Below are positions 20,340-30,886 of a stretch of 64,000 nucleotides of DNA, piece after piece. The notes beneath the pieces are model-generated. The model worked only from the letters and a program-made list of their open reading frames with translations, had not been told where the DNA came from and made no database searches. This DNA comes from Macrocystis pyrifera (taxonomy: Eukaryota > Sar > Phaeophyceae > Laminariales > Laminariaceae). The stretch is from the NCBI GenBank assembly GCA_031763025.1, contig JASSKH010000003.1, forward strand, positions 14,070,992-14,134,991, given 5' to 3'. The number at the start of each line of letters is the position of its first letter. Position 1 is the stretch's first letter. The translations under genes and the position numbers were made by a program.

Positions 20340-20790
20340 TACGTACGTACACGTTTAGGGTAAGGAATTTGAGCTCGTACCTATACCTGGGTATATTGTT
20401 GATGGGTATATTCACTAACCGGGTAAGTGTTGATGGCCGTACCTAGCGTACCTAAAACTTGGGCAACGTATCGAGGTCCGCACCTAACGTACCTAACGCT
20501 TAGGTGAGGTATCCGGGTCCGTACCTAACGTACCTAACGCTTAGATAAGGTTGAGGTCGTACCTTAACCCGGGTATGCTTCGATGGGTATACCCGATACC
20601 CGGGTATGTATTGAGCGGCGTACCTATCTTACCTAAAACTTAGTAAGCTATCGAGGTCCGTACCTAACGTACCCAACACTTACGTAAGATTTCGAGGCCC
20701 GTACCTAACGTACCTAAGCGTCGGGTACGGGTTCAAATCCGGGTATTTTACCCGGGTATACCTAAGTACGTGCCTTACCCAACATACCCT
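20340..20790. repeat. TACCTAACG/TTAGGTAAGG repeat cloud, block 2
   Basis: This is the second block of the family at 19.48-19.77 kb. GTACCTAACGTACCTAACGC, TTAGGTAAGG, ATCGAGGTCCGTACC and GGGTATACC words recur at loose spacing. Order and spacing are not conserved, so it is a degenerate array rather than a clean minisatellite. Confidence 0.85.
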
Positions 20791-21243
20791 TGGAAAATAC
20801 TGTCAGTGCAGAGAAAGACGATAAAAGAGCACTCGACCAGAGGGTCGGAAAGTGGCGTGTGCCATACCAAGGTGCCTGGTGTAAAAGAACGCACGACAGG
20901 AAGAGGAGGACTTATATAAAACCACGCGCAGACTACTCGTAGCTTGATCTCCCGGAGATTAGAACCGGTGGGAAGGCGAATACTAATGCTGTATCGGGTA
21001 GAGCCCAAATGTACTTATCTTGTTCGTTTACAAAGGAGAAACCACTGAGCTACTGCAGTAAGTCAGCGCTGAACTGAGCGGCTCAGTGGTTTATTCTTTG
21101 TACGCGAACATGCTAAAGTTAGTGTCCGCAGACACATAGAGGTCGGTAAAAAGAGCAGAGGAGAGAGGAGAGGTTTTGTTCATGTATGATATGTACCGGT
21201 AGCTAGTACAGCAGCACGAGCACCAACAGTTGTGTATACATCG

Positions 21244-21672
21244 TGTACTACAGTATTATTTCACGCTGACAACGATCATTCAATGTACGTATTGGATTGG
21301 CTTAGGCCTCCTGCCCCGGAGCAGGAGGGCCTCGCCCGGGTAAACCCCGCGCTGAGCGCGCTCTCTGCGCGGCACCCATCCCTGGGATTGAAACGATCGC
21401 GCAGAAAAAGACTACTAAGCCTTAGGGTGGGTGGGAAGGTCTGTCTTTTTCCTGTGTCTATTACCCTATCCTCGTAGGGTAGCTAGGCTTAGACAGACTG
21501 ATCGTTTCGTGCGTTTCAACTCTGATTAATACGAACCAAATCCTGGATCCACATCGTTGTGCCAAAGATTGGATCATTGGATTGGGTCTCGAAATTACTA
21601 CAGTATTATTTCACGCTGCCAACGACCATTCGATGCAAGTGTTGGATTGGATGAGGCATTCTGCCCCGGTCG
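21244..21672 (+). repeat. Pair of ~80 bp direct repeats
   Basis: ACTACAGTATTATTTCACGC at about 21249 recurs at about 21598. Each copy is followed by a similar ~55 bp (ACAACGATCATTCAATG versus CCAACGACCATTCGATG, then TTGGATTGG and CTGCCCCGG). Both copies keep an open frame with the pattern TTVLFHA-NDHSM-VLDW. The distance between copies is ~349 bp. This may be a tandem duplication of a decayed coding or element end. Confidence 0.7.
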
Positions 21673-22097
21673 GTGGTCCTACCCAAATTCCCTTGTGTTC
21701 TTTGTTCGTCAATAGACACCTACCGGGCGCTGTGTTGTCTCGCCCAAGCTTGCTTCGTACTGGTATACTTTAGCGGTGCGTCGGCGCGCACGCGGAGAAA
21801 ACAAATAGTCGCGTACTATTAATAGTGGTCCCGTTTCTTCTTTGATGGTTGGGCCTGTGTGCAAGTGGTCAATCCGATGTGGAAATTCGCTCCGTTCTCC
21901 GCCTTTCATCTCCGGATCTTTATGATATTGTCAATGGTCGTACCCGCCAACGACTTGCTCTCCGAGACGTGGAAAGGGGGTGGTCGGATCGCCAGTGCCG
22001 CCTCGTTGTCCCCGTTGGCCAGCGCTTGCGCTCGCCGCAGGGCACCGGGATGTCGCGTACAGAACGGAAGCAATCCGACACCGCGCTGACAGCCGTT

Positions 22098-22829
22098 CCT
22101 AACGAACCAAACAACAATCACGACTTTTTGGCATGACAAAAAATCACGATCCGTGACATTTCAGTTCTAACGAAAAAAAAACATGAAAAACGTCACGATT
22201 CGTGATATTTTCAAATCGCAAAATTTCCGATATTTCAAATCCAGCTGTTGTTGCGAGTGGAGCCACCACTCGCGAGTGGGGCACGGCCAGGCAGGGCCGG
22301 GCGCCTGGCGCGGCCCGTGATATATTCGAATCACGGGCCGAAGCCTGACCCAGCCTGGGATACTCCGATCTCATCGACCGTCGGCCAGGCCCGGTCCGCG
22401 AGATTCCATATCGCAGGCCGTCTGCCCGGCCTGGCCTGTGACATTCTCAGATCATTTTTGCATTTGTCTTCGAGCTGTGGCTCCTCTTCGAAATTTCGAG
22501 ACCCCAACGTGCTCATTAGCTCGCGCCCAGCGGCGTCTTTGGGTAGCCGCCGGTGTCCACAAGCAGCGTAGGAAGCAGAGTCTGCCATGCCCTTATACCG
22601 GCCTTCGGATACCGTTGGTCGTGTGGGTTGCGTAGTGCCTTGATCAGGCGCATTTCGAGACAAAACAAAAGCCACGAATCGTGATTTAGTTTTTTTTCAG
22701 GGAAACGAAAAAAAAAATATGGCGTCATGAACTTGTCATGAACCGTGATTTTTTTTTCATGATTCACGACAAAAAAAATCACGATTCAAGACAAACATAT
22801 CACGAATCGTGATTTTTTTGTTCGTTAGG
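22098..22829. mobile_element. TIR element A (MITE-like) with TCACGATTCGTGA palindromes
   Basis: The left end CCTAACGAACCAAACAACAA and the reverse complement of the right end (CCTAACGAACAAAAAAATCACG) match. Subterminal palindromes of the TCACGATTCGTGA type are repeated on both sides (22.14-22.21 and 22.67-22.82 kb). The core (22.25-22.66 kb) is GC-rich and carries only an unrecognised minus-strand ORF (22331-22675). Possible 6 bp direct repeats GCCGTT flank it, but the right one is also the start of the neighbouring element's TIR. The element ends exactly where element B starts, suggesting nested or end-to-end insertion. Confidence 0.7.
22331..22675 (-). CDS. Unrecognised 114-residue ORF inside element A
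   Basis: This is the open frame in the GC-rich core of the TIR element, from ATG at 22675. The product is hydrophilic (GRYKGMADSASYAACGHRR... motif region) with no recognised domain. It may be a captured fragment or chance. It is listed because the core's composition contrasts with the A/T-rich ends. Confidence 0.2.
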   Translation of the reverse strand: MAFVLSRNAPDQGTTQPTRPTVSEGRYKGMADSASYAACGHRRLPKDAAGRELMSTLGSRNFEEEPQLEDKCKNDLRMSQARPGRRPAIWNLADRAWPTVDEIGVSQAGSGFGP

Positions 22830-23014
22830 GCCGTTCTAATCGAAGCGTCAAAAATTCCAAATTTTCCAAATTCTTGATCTGGATTTCCTGAAAAATGCGA
22901 TGGACATTCTTATCGAGGGCGGAGTTGTTTTTGTCGTGATTTTCCATATTTTTTTTAAAACGACCCCCACTCCCACACAACACCAGCCGGCACTCTCGTC
23001 GTCACAGAGCAAGC

Positions 23015-23361
23015 ATGAGCCAATCAACCCCAAGGCCACAGAGGAAAGCACCTAGGCCATGTAGGTTTATGCAACCTAGCGATATCAGCGATGACAGGGC
23101 CACCGCGGGCCCAAGCCGGGCGGTGATGCCTGGTTTTTCAGGTAGAACCAGCGGGGCGAGTTTGGCGCCAAGCAGTAGAAGTGAACACGACAGCAGTAAC
23201 AACAGCTACGCAAGAACGAGCAACTCGGTAGCATGCCCACCTCTGGGGAAGGAGGAGGAAAAAGTGGGCCAGGATTTGCTGTCGGGCGGCGGTGCTGGGA
23301 GTGCGGGGAGCTTGGCCGACAGCAGCAGCAGCAACAGCAGCAACAGCAGCAGTACAGCAGC

Positions 23362-23447
<86 letters not shown>

Positions 23448-23719
23448 ACAGCAGTTGGGAGGATCGACGGGCCGGGAGTAGAGATATACTACGTGGGTTT
23501 TTCGATCGCAATCAAGCAACAGCAACAGAAAGGATACTGGTGCACACCGTTACCAGCTTCAAAATCGTTCACTGCAGCAGCAGTACTCGTCCCATGTCCC
23601 GGTTTGCCACGGATAATTGCTCTTGTATTGGCAAGCTAGATTTCTGTTGTAAAGCTGCTGCACATGCAGCTGCTAGAGCAGGTTCATTATTGCTGCTGCT
23701 AGCCACGTACGGGTTCTAA
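23015..23719 (+). CDS. Second ORF of element B, Ser/Gln-rich with CAG run
   Basis: This 234-residue frame has a basic, Pro-rich N-terminus (MSQSTPRPQRKAPRP) and a Ser/Gly-rich middle, then runs of Ser, Ala and Gln produced by the CAG array, and an ordinary tail. By position it could be the Myb/SANT-like partner of Harbinger elements, but no such domain is visible. The homopolymer part is an open frame in all phases simply because of the repeat, so coding is plausible only for the first ~100 residues. Confidence 0.3.
23319..23454 (+). repeat. CAG trinucleotide array, about 45 units with TAC/AAC interruptions
   Basis: CAG repeats run with four TAC-type and a few AAC interruptions. The longest pure run is about 16 units (roughly 23371-23421). 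It lies inside the transposon ORF and reads as Gln, Ser or Ala according to frame. Confidence 0.95.
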
Positions 23720-23972
23720 CGCTGCTGTCGTACGAGTAGAGCTGGGTTCGAGCGACAGCGCGAAGGTTACACACAACTCACACACACACTGGTATACAGA
23801 AACGGGGTTTCATACCACGTGTACGTGTATCAGGTTTCACGACTTCTAGCTTTGCCGCACAACGTTTCACAGTGTCAGGTGGCGTGCAAGGTGCTCGTAG
23901 TGCGTCCAGATTGTATACAGCACCAGTTGCGGTGCAAGATACCAGAGGCACCCAAACTACTACACACGGAGA

Positions 23973-24458
23973 CTATGCCAGATGAAAGTCGACCCAAGAC
24001 AGCGATAACGACGATAACTGAGAGGTGAGCAAGAAGTGGCGCCAGCGCGCTACAAGGAAAGCACAACACACACACGAAACAGTCGTATCACGCTCACGTC
24101 CATAGTGCTCGTCTTTTTCAAGGACTGGGCGGAGCAAGTCGGCGAGCTTCGCGAAACTCTCTTCAGGCATCCGAAAAGTCCTCCGGAAAGCTTTCCGGCG
24201 ACGGAGGTCTTCCCTCAACTCTGCCCACGAGAGCCGGTACGGCTCATGGATCGGCGATCGTCTCTTGGGAACATGTGGTGTAGCTCCTGCTGTCATGAAC
24301 ATGCCCAGCACGACGAGAGCAGCAGCGTCGTCGTGCTGGATCGCCTTCAGCATGTTTCTGCGCCTCGCTTCTGGAAAATTATAGGGGTTGAATCGTTGTC
24401 TCGTACGACTCAATGACGAGTCCTCCGGAGACCCGGACCGCTTCCTTCCACCTTCCAT
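23973..24458 (-). CDS. Harbinger/HARBI1-like transposase, N-terminal exon
   Basis: The start chosen is ATG at 24458 (MEGGRKRSGSP) because upstream residues are encoded by the element's A/T-rich terminal repeats. A helical segment (FPEARRRNMLKAIQ, HDDAAALVVLGMF) is followed by RRKAFRRTFRMPEESFAKLADLLRPVLEKDEHYGR. The tail of that segment is the 'FRMs.etF..L...L.p.l' signature that precedes the DDE domain in HARBI1/PIF transposases. After GRERDTTVS the frame drifts. A splice near 24.05 kb, or decay, ends the recognisable part, and no DDE motifs are found further left. Presumed nuclear endonuclease/transposase, truncated. Confidence 0.65.
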   Translation of the reverse strand: MEGGRKRSGSPEDSSLSRTRQRFNPYNFPEARRRNMLKAIQHDDAAALVVLGMFMTAGATPHVPKRRSPIHEPYRLSWAELREDLRRRKAFRRTFRMPEESFAKLADLLRPVLEKDEHYGRERDTTVSCVCCAFLVARWRHFLLTSQLSSLSLSWVDFHLA

Positions 24459-25000
24459 AATATGTGACCTCCCTGGCCAACGTCTCAAGCTACCCGCTTG
24501 TCCCAGCGTCGAGCGACGGCGCGGGTTGGAACACTGCCTCGAATATCGTGAAAATCGTGAAAGGTGTGATTGGTTTTCCAAAATTTGGAACGGGAACACT
24601 TCGTGATTTTTCAGGGGCTGAAGAATTTCCAAAATTACGACAGAACGCCTCCGTATCTTTATACAGATTTCCAATATTTGGAAAATTTGGAAAAAAAAGA
24701 CATCGATTAGAACGGCCCTAGTAGGAATGGCCCTAAAATACATGTTTGTTCATGTTGTTGCCACGCTCCACCCCATCATGTACCCGCGTGCGATGAGCGC
24801 GCGCATCGGCGTCGGGGGGGATCGTCCCGGTTAGGCGAGTATTCCCGCGGCATGCCTCCATGTTTTGCTCTGCTTTGATTCTTCTGTGGACGCTGACCAT
24901 TGCCTGGTATGTATGACAATCTCGTCCGAATATTATTCATTCGACAGAAATAGCCCAAAAACAACAACGTTCTCCGCAAACTTCAACCCAAAACTACTTG

Positions 25001-25657
25001 TCACAAAAGGTCGTCGCCAACAGCGACGCGGACGAGGGAGGATTCACGCACCTTGTCGATTCCTCGCACGCGTGTCGGGCCTCTGTGTCCGAGGTGGAAA
25101 AGGGACGCTTTCACGCTTTCCCAGATGTTGGACCAAGTCTTCTCCGGATCCGAGTCCTCGCTGAACACGGTCCCAGGCACTAGCTTAGGCAGAGCCGAGG
25201 TTGGGGTATTCGTGGAAGTACTGCCCTCTTTACTGCTGTTGGCGATGGTGTGAGCCTGTGGGTTGGTCGCATTGTTCCAGGTGTGCATGCCATCGTTCAT
25301 TGGCTTGCCTCTCGTGTGTTCACACGGAGTCGTCACAGACATATCGGTAAGCTCTCTCCATGTATCCCCGAGCAAGCATAAGAGGTCTGCTCCTGTGGCT
25401 GCTGGGTGTTGCATTTTGTACGTGGGCAGTGCCCGCCCGGGGCCGTTTAGTTTTTGTCCCCGGTCGTTATGCTCCCCCCACAGCAGGCATTTTTTTTCAA
25501 GAGTGCACGTCAAATCGTCACAGCCGTGGGTGGGTTTACCGAGCGTATCAGCATTTCCGAACCCTGGGCAGCAGAGGCCCACCAATCCGCCGAACCGGGT
25601 CGGGACCAGTAGCTGCACTACTCTTGTCATATCCGCCCCACAACATCGCGCCCGCAA
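25001..25657 (-). CDS. Unrecognised 218-codon ORF
   Basis: This is a long minus-strand frame. Its middle holds a Cys-rich patch (HGCDDLTCTLEKKCLLWGEHN) and its end an acidic-to-basic region (SEDSDPEKTWSNIWESVKASLFHLG). The right third overlaps a plus-strand ORF (25360-26055) of similar length, so at most one is real. Composition and the absence of Leu-run artefacts favour the minus frame slightly. A Gag-like remnant is possible; no family is recognised. Confidence 0.3.
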   Translation of the reverse strand: MRARCCGADMTRVVQLLVPTRFGGLVGLCCPGFGNADTLGKPTHGCDDLTCTLEKKCLLWGEHNDRGQKLNGPGRALPTYKMQHPAATGADLLCLLGDTWRELTDMSVTTPCEHTRGKPMNDGMHTWNNATNPQAHTIANSSKEGSTSTNTPTSALPKLVPGTVFSEDSDPEKTWSNIWESVKASLFHLGHRGPTRVRGIDKVRESSLVRVAVGDDLL

Positions 25658-26055
25658 TAATTACGGTAGTACTTGTTGTGCTGAATAGCATCAGGTGTCA
25701 GGTGGCATCAGGTCGTCTTCTGGATGTGAAACAACGCATCAACACACCTGTGGACGAGGTCCCGTGGGCGGTCCAGCTTAACATGCGAGGATGGCGGCCA
25801 GCGGCGAGTTCATCGCAGCTGCTATTGCTCGGTCTCCTGATTGCACCTGGGCTTCCTTCGGGTTCTTCGGGTTCAGAGCTCTTGATGGATCCTAGACTTC
25901 CTCCTCCATATGCGGATTCTTCAGATTCAGATTTGTTGACGGATTTGTCGCAAGATACCGCCGTTGGAGGATTCGTGCCAGTCTTGGCTCAAGTCGTATC
26001 TGGCTCAAGAGGAGGAATCGCGGACGGAATGTACGTTACAGCAGCGCAGCGCTAA
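25360..26055 (+). CDS. Unrecognised 231-codon ORF overlapping the minus-strand ORF
   Basis: The frame starts with a hydrophobic stretch (LLLWLLGVAFCTWAVPA) that would read as a signal peptide, and its C-terminal half is Ser/Asp/Gly-rich. No domain is recognised and no splice structure is obvious. It competes with the opposite-strand frame at 25001-25657. Confidence 0.2.
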   Translation: MYPRASIRGLLLWLLGVAFCTWAVPARGRLVFVPGRYAPPTAGIFFQECTSNRHSRGWVYRAYQHFRTLGSRGPPIRRTGSGPVAALLLSYPPHNIAPAIITVVLVVLNSIRCQVASGRLLDVKQRINTPVDEVPWAVQLNMRGWRPAASSSQLLLLGLLIAPGLPSGSSGSELLMDPRLPPPYADSSDSDLLTDLSQDTAVGGFVPVLAQVVSGSRGGIADGMYVTAAQR

Positions 26056-26699
26056 TTACAGCGGTAGACCGGTTCTGAGAGCAGTATATGTATATATATG
26101 AGTACACTCTACTCGTACTGGTACATGGTTTTCGCTACGCTGCTTGCTGTGAAGAGGGTGGATTCAGTTCGATAACACATTGTACAACACTCCTCGCTTG
26201 CGGGGACAGTTCGTGTACCTCTCGTTCTTACGTGCCCCTCTTATACTCGTAATGCCGGTTGAGTGGTGCCGGTATGTATTGTTGGCTGGCACATACCGGC
26301 AATACCGAGGGACCACTATTAATACTGTTCATATTTGTGATCTGCTCGACTGGATGCAGATACGCGTGCCTGGACTCCGTGTTCAAGTGTGTACATATGC
26401 GGAAACCTCTACTGCGACTGGAAGAGGAAGCAGATGCTATCGATCAGCCAGGCGGCGAAACGCACCATGTGAGGCCATAGATGAGAGGTCGTATGCGGAG
26501 TGTATGTGGGAGCCTGTGGCCGCCTCGACACCCGCCGTGAGTACACGGCGCCGGGCACACCCAAATTAAACGCCTATATATACTCGTACTGCGGTACTGC
26601 TGTTTTGCTGTCCCTGGTATTGCTGTACGGTACTTAGTTATTAGCTGTTATTAATAGTAATGATGGATGATAGAAGTGCCCCCCCCCCCCCCCCTTGCA

Positions 26700-27045
26700 C
26701 ATTATCTTTACGTTTTCATGGAAGGAAGCAGGTGGGAGTTCACATGAAAGTACTACGTAGATGGAAGTATTGTTGTACATAGAAGCTTCCACGGAAGTAA
26801 ATGTGAGCTTTAATGGAAGTAGATGGAAGTATCGGAAGCTTCGATGGAAGTGGCGAAAGCTTCCATTGTTGGTGGAAGTGGAAGCTTTCATTACTTCCAT
26901 CAACGGGAGCTCCCACCATCATATTCGGTGGTATCTTGCGCGAGCTTTGAAAAGGTTCCATATATTTCCCGATAGACTTCCATCGGCTTTCACTTACTTC
27001 CAAGAGTTTCGTAGAGTTCCAGTAGCTTCCTTGAATGATTCCACC
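26700..27045. repeat. GGAAGT/ACTTCC repeat cloud, block 1
   Basis: TGGAAGTATTG, GGAAGCTTCCA and TGGAAGTAGATGGAAG words dominate both strands at loose spacing, right after a run of C at 26680-26694. ORFs through it are repeat translations. The same vocabulary occurs at 28.86-29.14, 35.33-35.45 and 35.98-36.60 kb. Confidence 0.85.
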
Positions 27046-27099
27046 GATTTCTACACACGTGGCCATTTGGCTACCCCAAAAAATCCTGTACGCGCGAAA

Positions 27100-28795
27100 A
27101 AAAAGCCTGTGGAGGGCAATTTCACCCTCCAGAGGGGGATTTTGCCCTCTGGAGGATTATGTAGAGGATTCTGTGAGTTTCTAAATCCTGCAGAGGGTAT
27201 GTTTGTCCTCCAGAGGATTTTGCAGAGGATTATTTCAAAGAGTAAATCCTCCATAGCGAATGAATACCCTATGGAGGCTATTGCACAAAATGCTCCGACG
27301 GAATCAGGGCATTGTGCTCCCTGTAGAGGATTTATCGAGTTGAAACCCCCCAGAGGATTTTGCTCGCACCCCTGTAGAGGGTTTTGCAACCCTATGAAAG
27401 CCTGCAGAGGATAATGGGGTGTAATTTCCTGTAGAAGGTAGAAAACAATATCCTCCAGAAGATTCATCTACGAACCTAAAGCCTGCGGAAGGAGACCATT
27501 ACGAATTACACCCTGCAGAGGACATAATGCTACAAAATCCTCCAGAGGAAATTGGCGAACAAAGTCCAGGGGTTATGTGATACAACTAATCCCTCCAGAG
27601 GAAAGGACATAGTAACTACACCCTCCAGAGGACAAAATCATGTACAATCCTCTAGAGGAAAAGAAAGTTTACCCTCCAGGGGCTTGGTGGAGCAACATTT
27701 TCCTCCAGAGGGAACACCTGCGAAATGGGCCCTCTAGAGGACATACTACTGTATAATCCTGTAGAGGAAAAGGGGACCAACCCCCTCCATGGGACTTCTG
27801 GTGAAAAAAAATCCTCCAGGAGGAATGTTGTAGGAAATACACCTTCCAAAGGATGTAATGACGCGTAAACCTCTATAGGGAAAAAAACAACATCCTCCAG
27901 GGGTTTGGTGCACCCATAAAAATACTCCAGTTGGAAAGAGCATGCAGTACACCCTCCAGAGGGCATAAGGTTGCATAATCCTGTAGAGGAAAACGGAACC
28001 AACCCCCTCCAGATGTTTTCTGGCTCACCGCATTCCTCCAGAGGTACAACCCTTATAATACACCCTCCAGAAGATACAATAAAAGATTAAACCTCCACAG
28101 GAAAAGAATCAACACCCTCCAGGTGATATGTGGAGCCAAAATTCCGCCAAAAGGAGAACGTACGCAGTATACCCTCCTGAGGACATTATACTGCAAAGTC
28201 CTTCAGAGCAAAAAGCAACCAACACCCTCCAGGGAGGGGTTGTGCGACCCAAAACATTCATCCAGAGGTAAAACAACGCCCTCACGAAGATGCAATGACG
28301 CATATAACCCTCTAGAGGAAAACAATATACACCCTTCAGGTGTTAAATAGGGTCAACCGTTGTGTGACCCAAAACATTCATCCAGAGGTAAAACAACGCC
28401 GTCACGAAGATGCAATGACGCATAACCTTCTAGAGGAAAACAATCAACAGCCTTCAGGTGTTAGATGTAACAATATAACTTCCGCCAGAGAGAAACGTAC
28501 GCAGAGAGGACATCATACTGCATAATAATGGTAATACTATTTATACCAGGTATAAAGTATAAAGCAACCAACACTCTCCAGGGGTTTTGTGACGTAACAA
28601 ATTCATCCAGACGCAAAACAACACCCTCAAGAGGATATACTAAAATAGCGCAGAGGAAAATAAGCATCACCCTTCAGGGGTTTGGTGAAGCAATAAACCC
28701 CTCCAGAGGGAAAGCGCACGTAGTACACCCTCCAGAAGACATAACGCAGCATAATCCTGTAATGGGTAAAAAGGAACCAACAACCTCCAGATTTG
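27100..28795. repeat. CCTCCAGAGG palindromic-motif array
   Basis: About forty loosely spaced (25-50 bp) copies of the palindrome CCTCNAGAGG and derivatives (CCTGTAGAGG, CCCTCCAGGGG, CCTCTAGAGG) are joined by A/T-rich spacers such as AAAACAACACC and TGTATAATC. It fills 1.7 kb and is flanked on both sides by GGAAGT clouds. I see no coding sequence inside; the ORFs called here are repeat translations. Confidence 0.9.
28239..28470 (+). repeat. Tandem ~118 bp duplication inside the CCTCCAGAGG array
   Basis: GTTGTGCGACCCAAAACATT at about 28239 is repeated at about 28359 with few changes, covering two or three motif units per copy. It shows that the array grows partly by local tandem duplication. 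Confidence 0.85.
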
Positions 28796-28859
28796 TTTAG
28801 ATGCGGGACACAGCCGGCATGTGCGTAATAAATGCACCTATTATTACTGTATACCTGCT

Positions 28860-29140
28860 TCCTCGAGCTTCCATACACTTCCATAGACTTCTACCGACCT
28901 CCATCAACTTCCACAAGTTTTTGAAACTTCCAGTACCTTCCATAACATTCCACCAGCTTTCACCAACTTTCACCGACTACCCATCTATTTCCACGAACTT
29001 CCATGTTTTCTTGCATATACTTCCACCGACACTGCGTATATTTTCTGCATATATTTCCTCGAACTTCCATCCATTTCCACTAGCTCATATATTTCCGCCA
29101 TAGATTAGATTCCTACCGACTTCCATGAGCTTCCATCTGT
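28860..29140. repeat. GGAAGT/ACTTCC repeat cloud, block 2
   Basis: ACTTCCA and CTTCCATAGACTTCTACC-like words recur every 12-20 bp. It is the right-hand partner of block 1, so the CCTCCAGAGG array is bracketed by this family. Confidence 0.85.
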
Positions 29141-30622
29141 ATACATATATACTAGGGAAGCGGCCCTCCCACCCCCACGGCGGCCGGGCCACATGAGGTA
29201 AGTGAAGGTATTGCATATAAAAAGATACGATGGTATGCCTTATGGTATTTATTCCGCAAGTGATGGGACGTTTGGTTCGTGTAGTTATATCCGTTGCTAG
29301 TAAATACTTGATAGAGTCATATAGTTGATATGATGACGTTGTGTATATACAAAGTAGTAGTTTGTAGAAAATACAACAAAGAGTAACCCGTGCGCCCGAA
29401 GAACGAACGGATATAATTGCCGTCTTACATGTGTATAATTTCATGAATTCGGGAGATGTTTAGATAGATATGTGTTAGAACTACTGCAGTGCAACATCAG
29501 GCAGTTTATCCACCGAGAAGAAATTCCGGTGGAGCTGATTTGCAGTGCATCGTACAATCGTATAGCATAAGGTGCGCACCGAGGAGATGGTGATAAAAAG
29601 ATGCCCACGAACGGTAGTAGAATGATGAATGTTTATTATGACCGGTCTTGCACAGAAGACCATGGAACGACAACTATTAGTGGGAGCTGTCACTTCTATT
29701 TATAGATAAAATGCACAAATAATAAAAAAATAAACTCGAAACCATGCTTTGAGGCTGCCCATCGTGTCCACTGCACCCAAAGGAATGGAAATCCTAAAGT
29801 TTGATTCCTTCCTTCATAACGGTGATACTCATTTAGTAGCCGCGACTATAGAACTATACCATGCTTTAAGAGCCATAAAAACATACCAGGTACGGCCATG
29901 ATTAGAATGGATAGCCCCTCGATAGGCTAATTACAGTCGCAATAATTGTCTGTTGACAAAACGGAAATGTTCAACCGACAACTCTTTCAAGACAAAAGCA
30001 TGGCGACGTCTATTTTCACATCCCTGGCCAGTAGAGAGATTGATGCTAAAGTCTACAGTCACAAATTCGGTAGTAAAGAAGGGTATACTGCGTTGACAGT
30101 CCTAGAACGAAATTCGTAGGGGCAAAGTCTATCCTCGGTGGTCAAGTTTATGATGTCATCGGATCGTCCTACTTTTGATAGACCAACATAGAGGCCCCCG
30201 TGCATGAAAACATCCCTGCAATAAATCAAAGACCGCTTTGTCCAATGTCTGGCCTTTGCTACGGTGGACAGTTCCGCGCAAGACGAACGAACGGGGAAGT
30301 GAACGCACTTAATATCCACACCTTGCCATGTCATAAAATAAAATGTAACCCGGGGAATCTAGTGAGTTGCACCATCTTTTGAGGTTGAAACCTGCAAGGT
30401 GTTAGGCATAATACTCAACACGATAACTTTGGCTGACACGTCTGAATTTCTAGTAAGTATGACGCACACTCCCATTCTTAGCTTTAAAATGTGAGACGGT
30501 ACGCCGCTATGTTGAAGGGTTTACAGGTAGTCTGTCATAGCAAATGCATCGTTGATGTCACACTCAAGTAGTTCGTGGTTGACAGTGTACGGCCTTCCAG
30601 AGTGTGAAGGGCGCCAGGAACC

Positions 30623-30886
30623 CTACTGCAGACGAGGTCGTTGATAATGTCTACGTTGTCGTTGTGCAAAATAACGGGATCCGCCAACATTTGTGGAACG
30701 AAGACTATCCGAGTCTGAATCTACGACGGCGAATTCGCGGCGAGAGACACGCCTCCTTTTCTTCTTATGACACGTTGAGAAGGCCATGCTTCCTTTCCCC
30801 TTGTTCTTGTAGCTGAAGTTCTTGGACATAGGCCTTTTCTTTGATTTGGCAAGGATATCTTTGATTGCGCGGTCGTCGTTGTTCAT
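30623..30886 (-). CDS. Lys/Arg-rich ORF in left arm (mirror copy)
   Basis: About 87 codons, nearly identical to the plus-strand ORF of the right arm. The N-terminal MNNDDRAIKDILA segment comes from the spacer between the arms. The spacer therefore belongs with this copy, which may be the original while the right arm is the duplicate. Confidence 0.35.
   Translation of the reverse strand: MNNDDRAIKDILAKSKKRPMSKNFSYKNKGKGSMAFSTCHKKKRRRVSRREFAVVDSDSDSLRSTNVGGSRYFAQRQRRHYQRPRLQ

Larger units (their letters stand above)
22826..24720. mobile_element. Harbinger/PIF-type DNA transposon, element B
   Basis: Ends match as inverted repeats: TAGGGCCGTTCTAATCGAAG at 22826 against the reverse complement of CATCGATTAGAACGGCCCTA at 24720 (19 of 20). 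Subterminal TTCCAAATTTTCC/GGAAAATTTGGAA repeats lie on both sides. Inside are a minus-strand transposase exon near the right end, a plus-strand ORF near the left end and a long CAG array. Two divergent ORFs are usual for Harbinger elements (transposase plus a DNA-binding partner). A TA or 3 bp target duplication is plausible but not clean (TTA left, TAG right). The rest of the transposase catalytic core is missing or unrecognisable, so this copy is probably non-autonomous now. Confidence 0.75.

Noticed and set aside
22331-22675. C-terminal half of a Harbinger transposase in element A
   Set aside because: Direction and position were suggestive, but the conserved DDE and final helix motifs are absent.
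23085-23525. Minus-strand Cys/Ala/Leu-rich ORFs over the CAG array
   Set aside because: They are reverse translations of the CAG repeat and have no independent support.
27100-28795. CRISPR-like array
   Set aside because: Repeats are 10 bp palindromes with irregular spacing and diverged spacers in a eukaryotic context; no cas genes.
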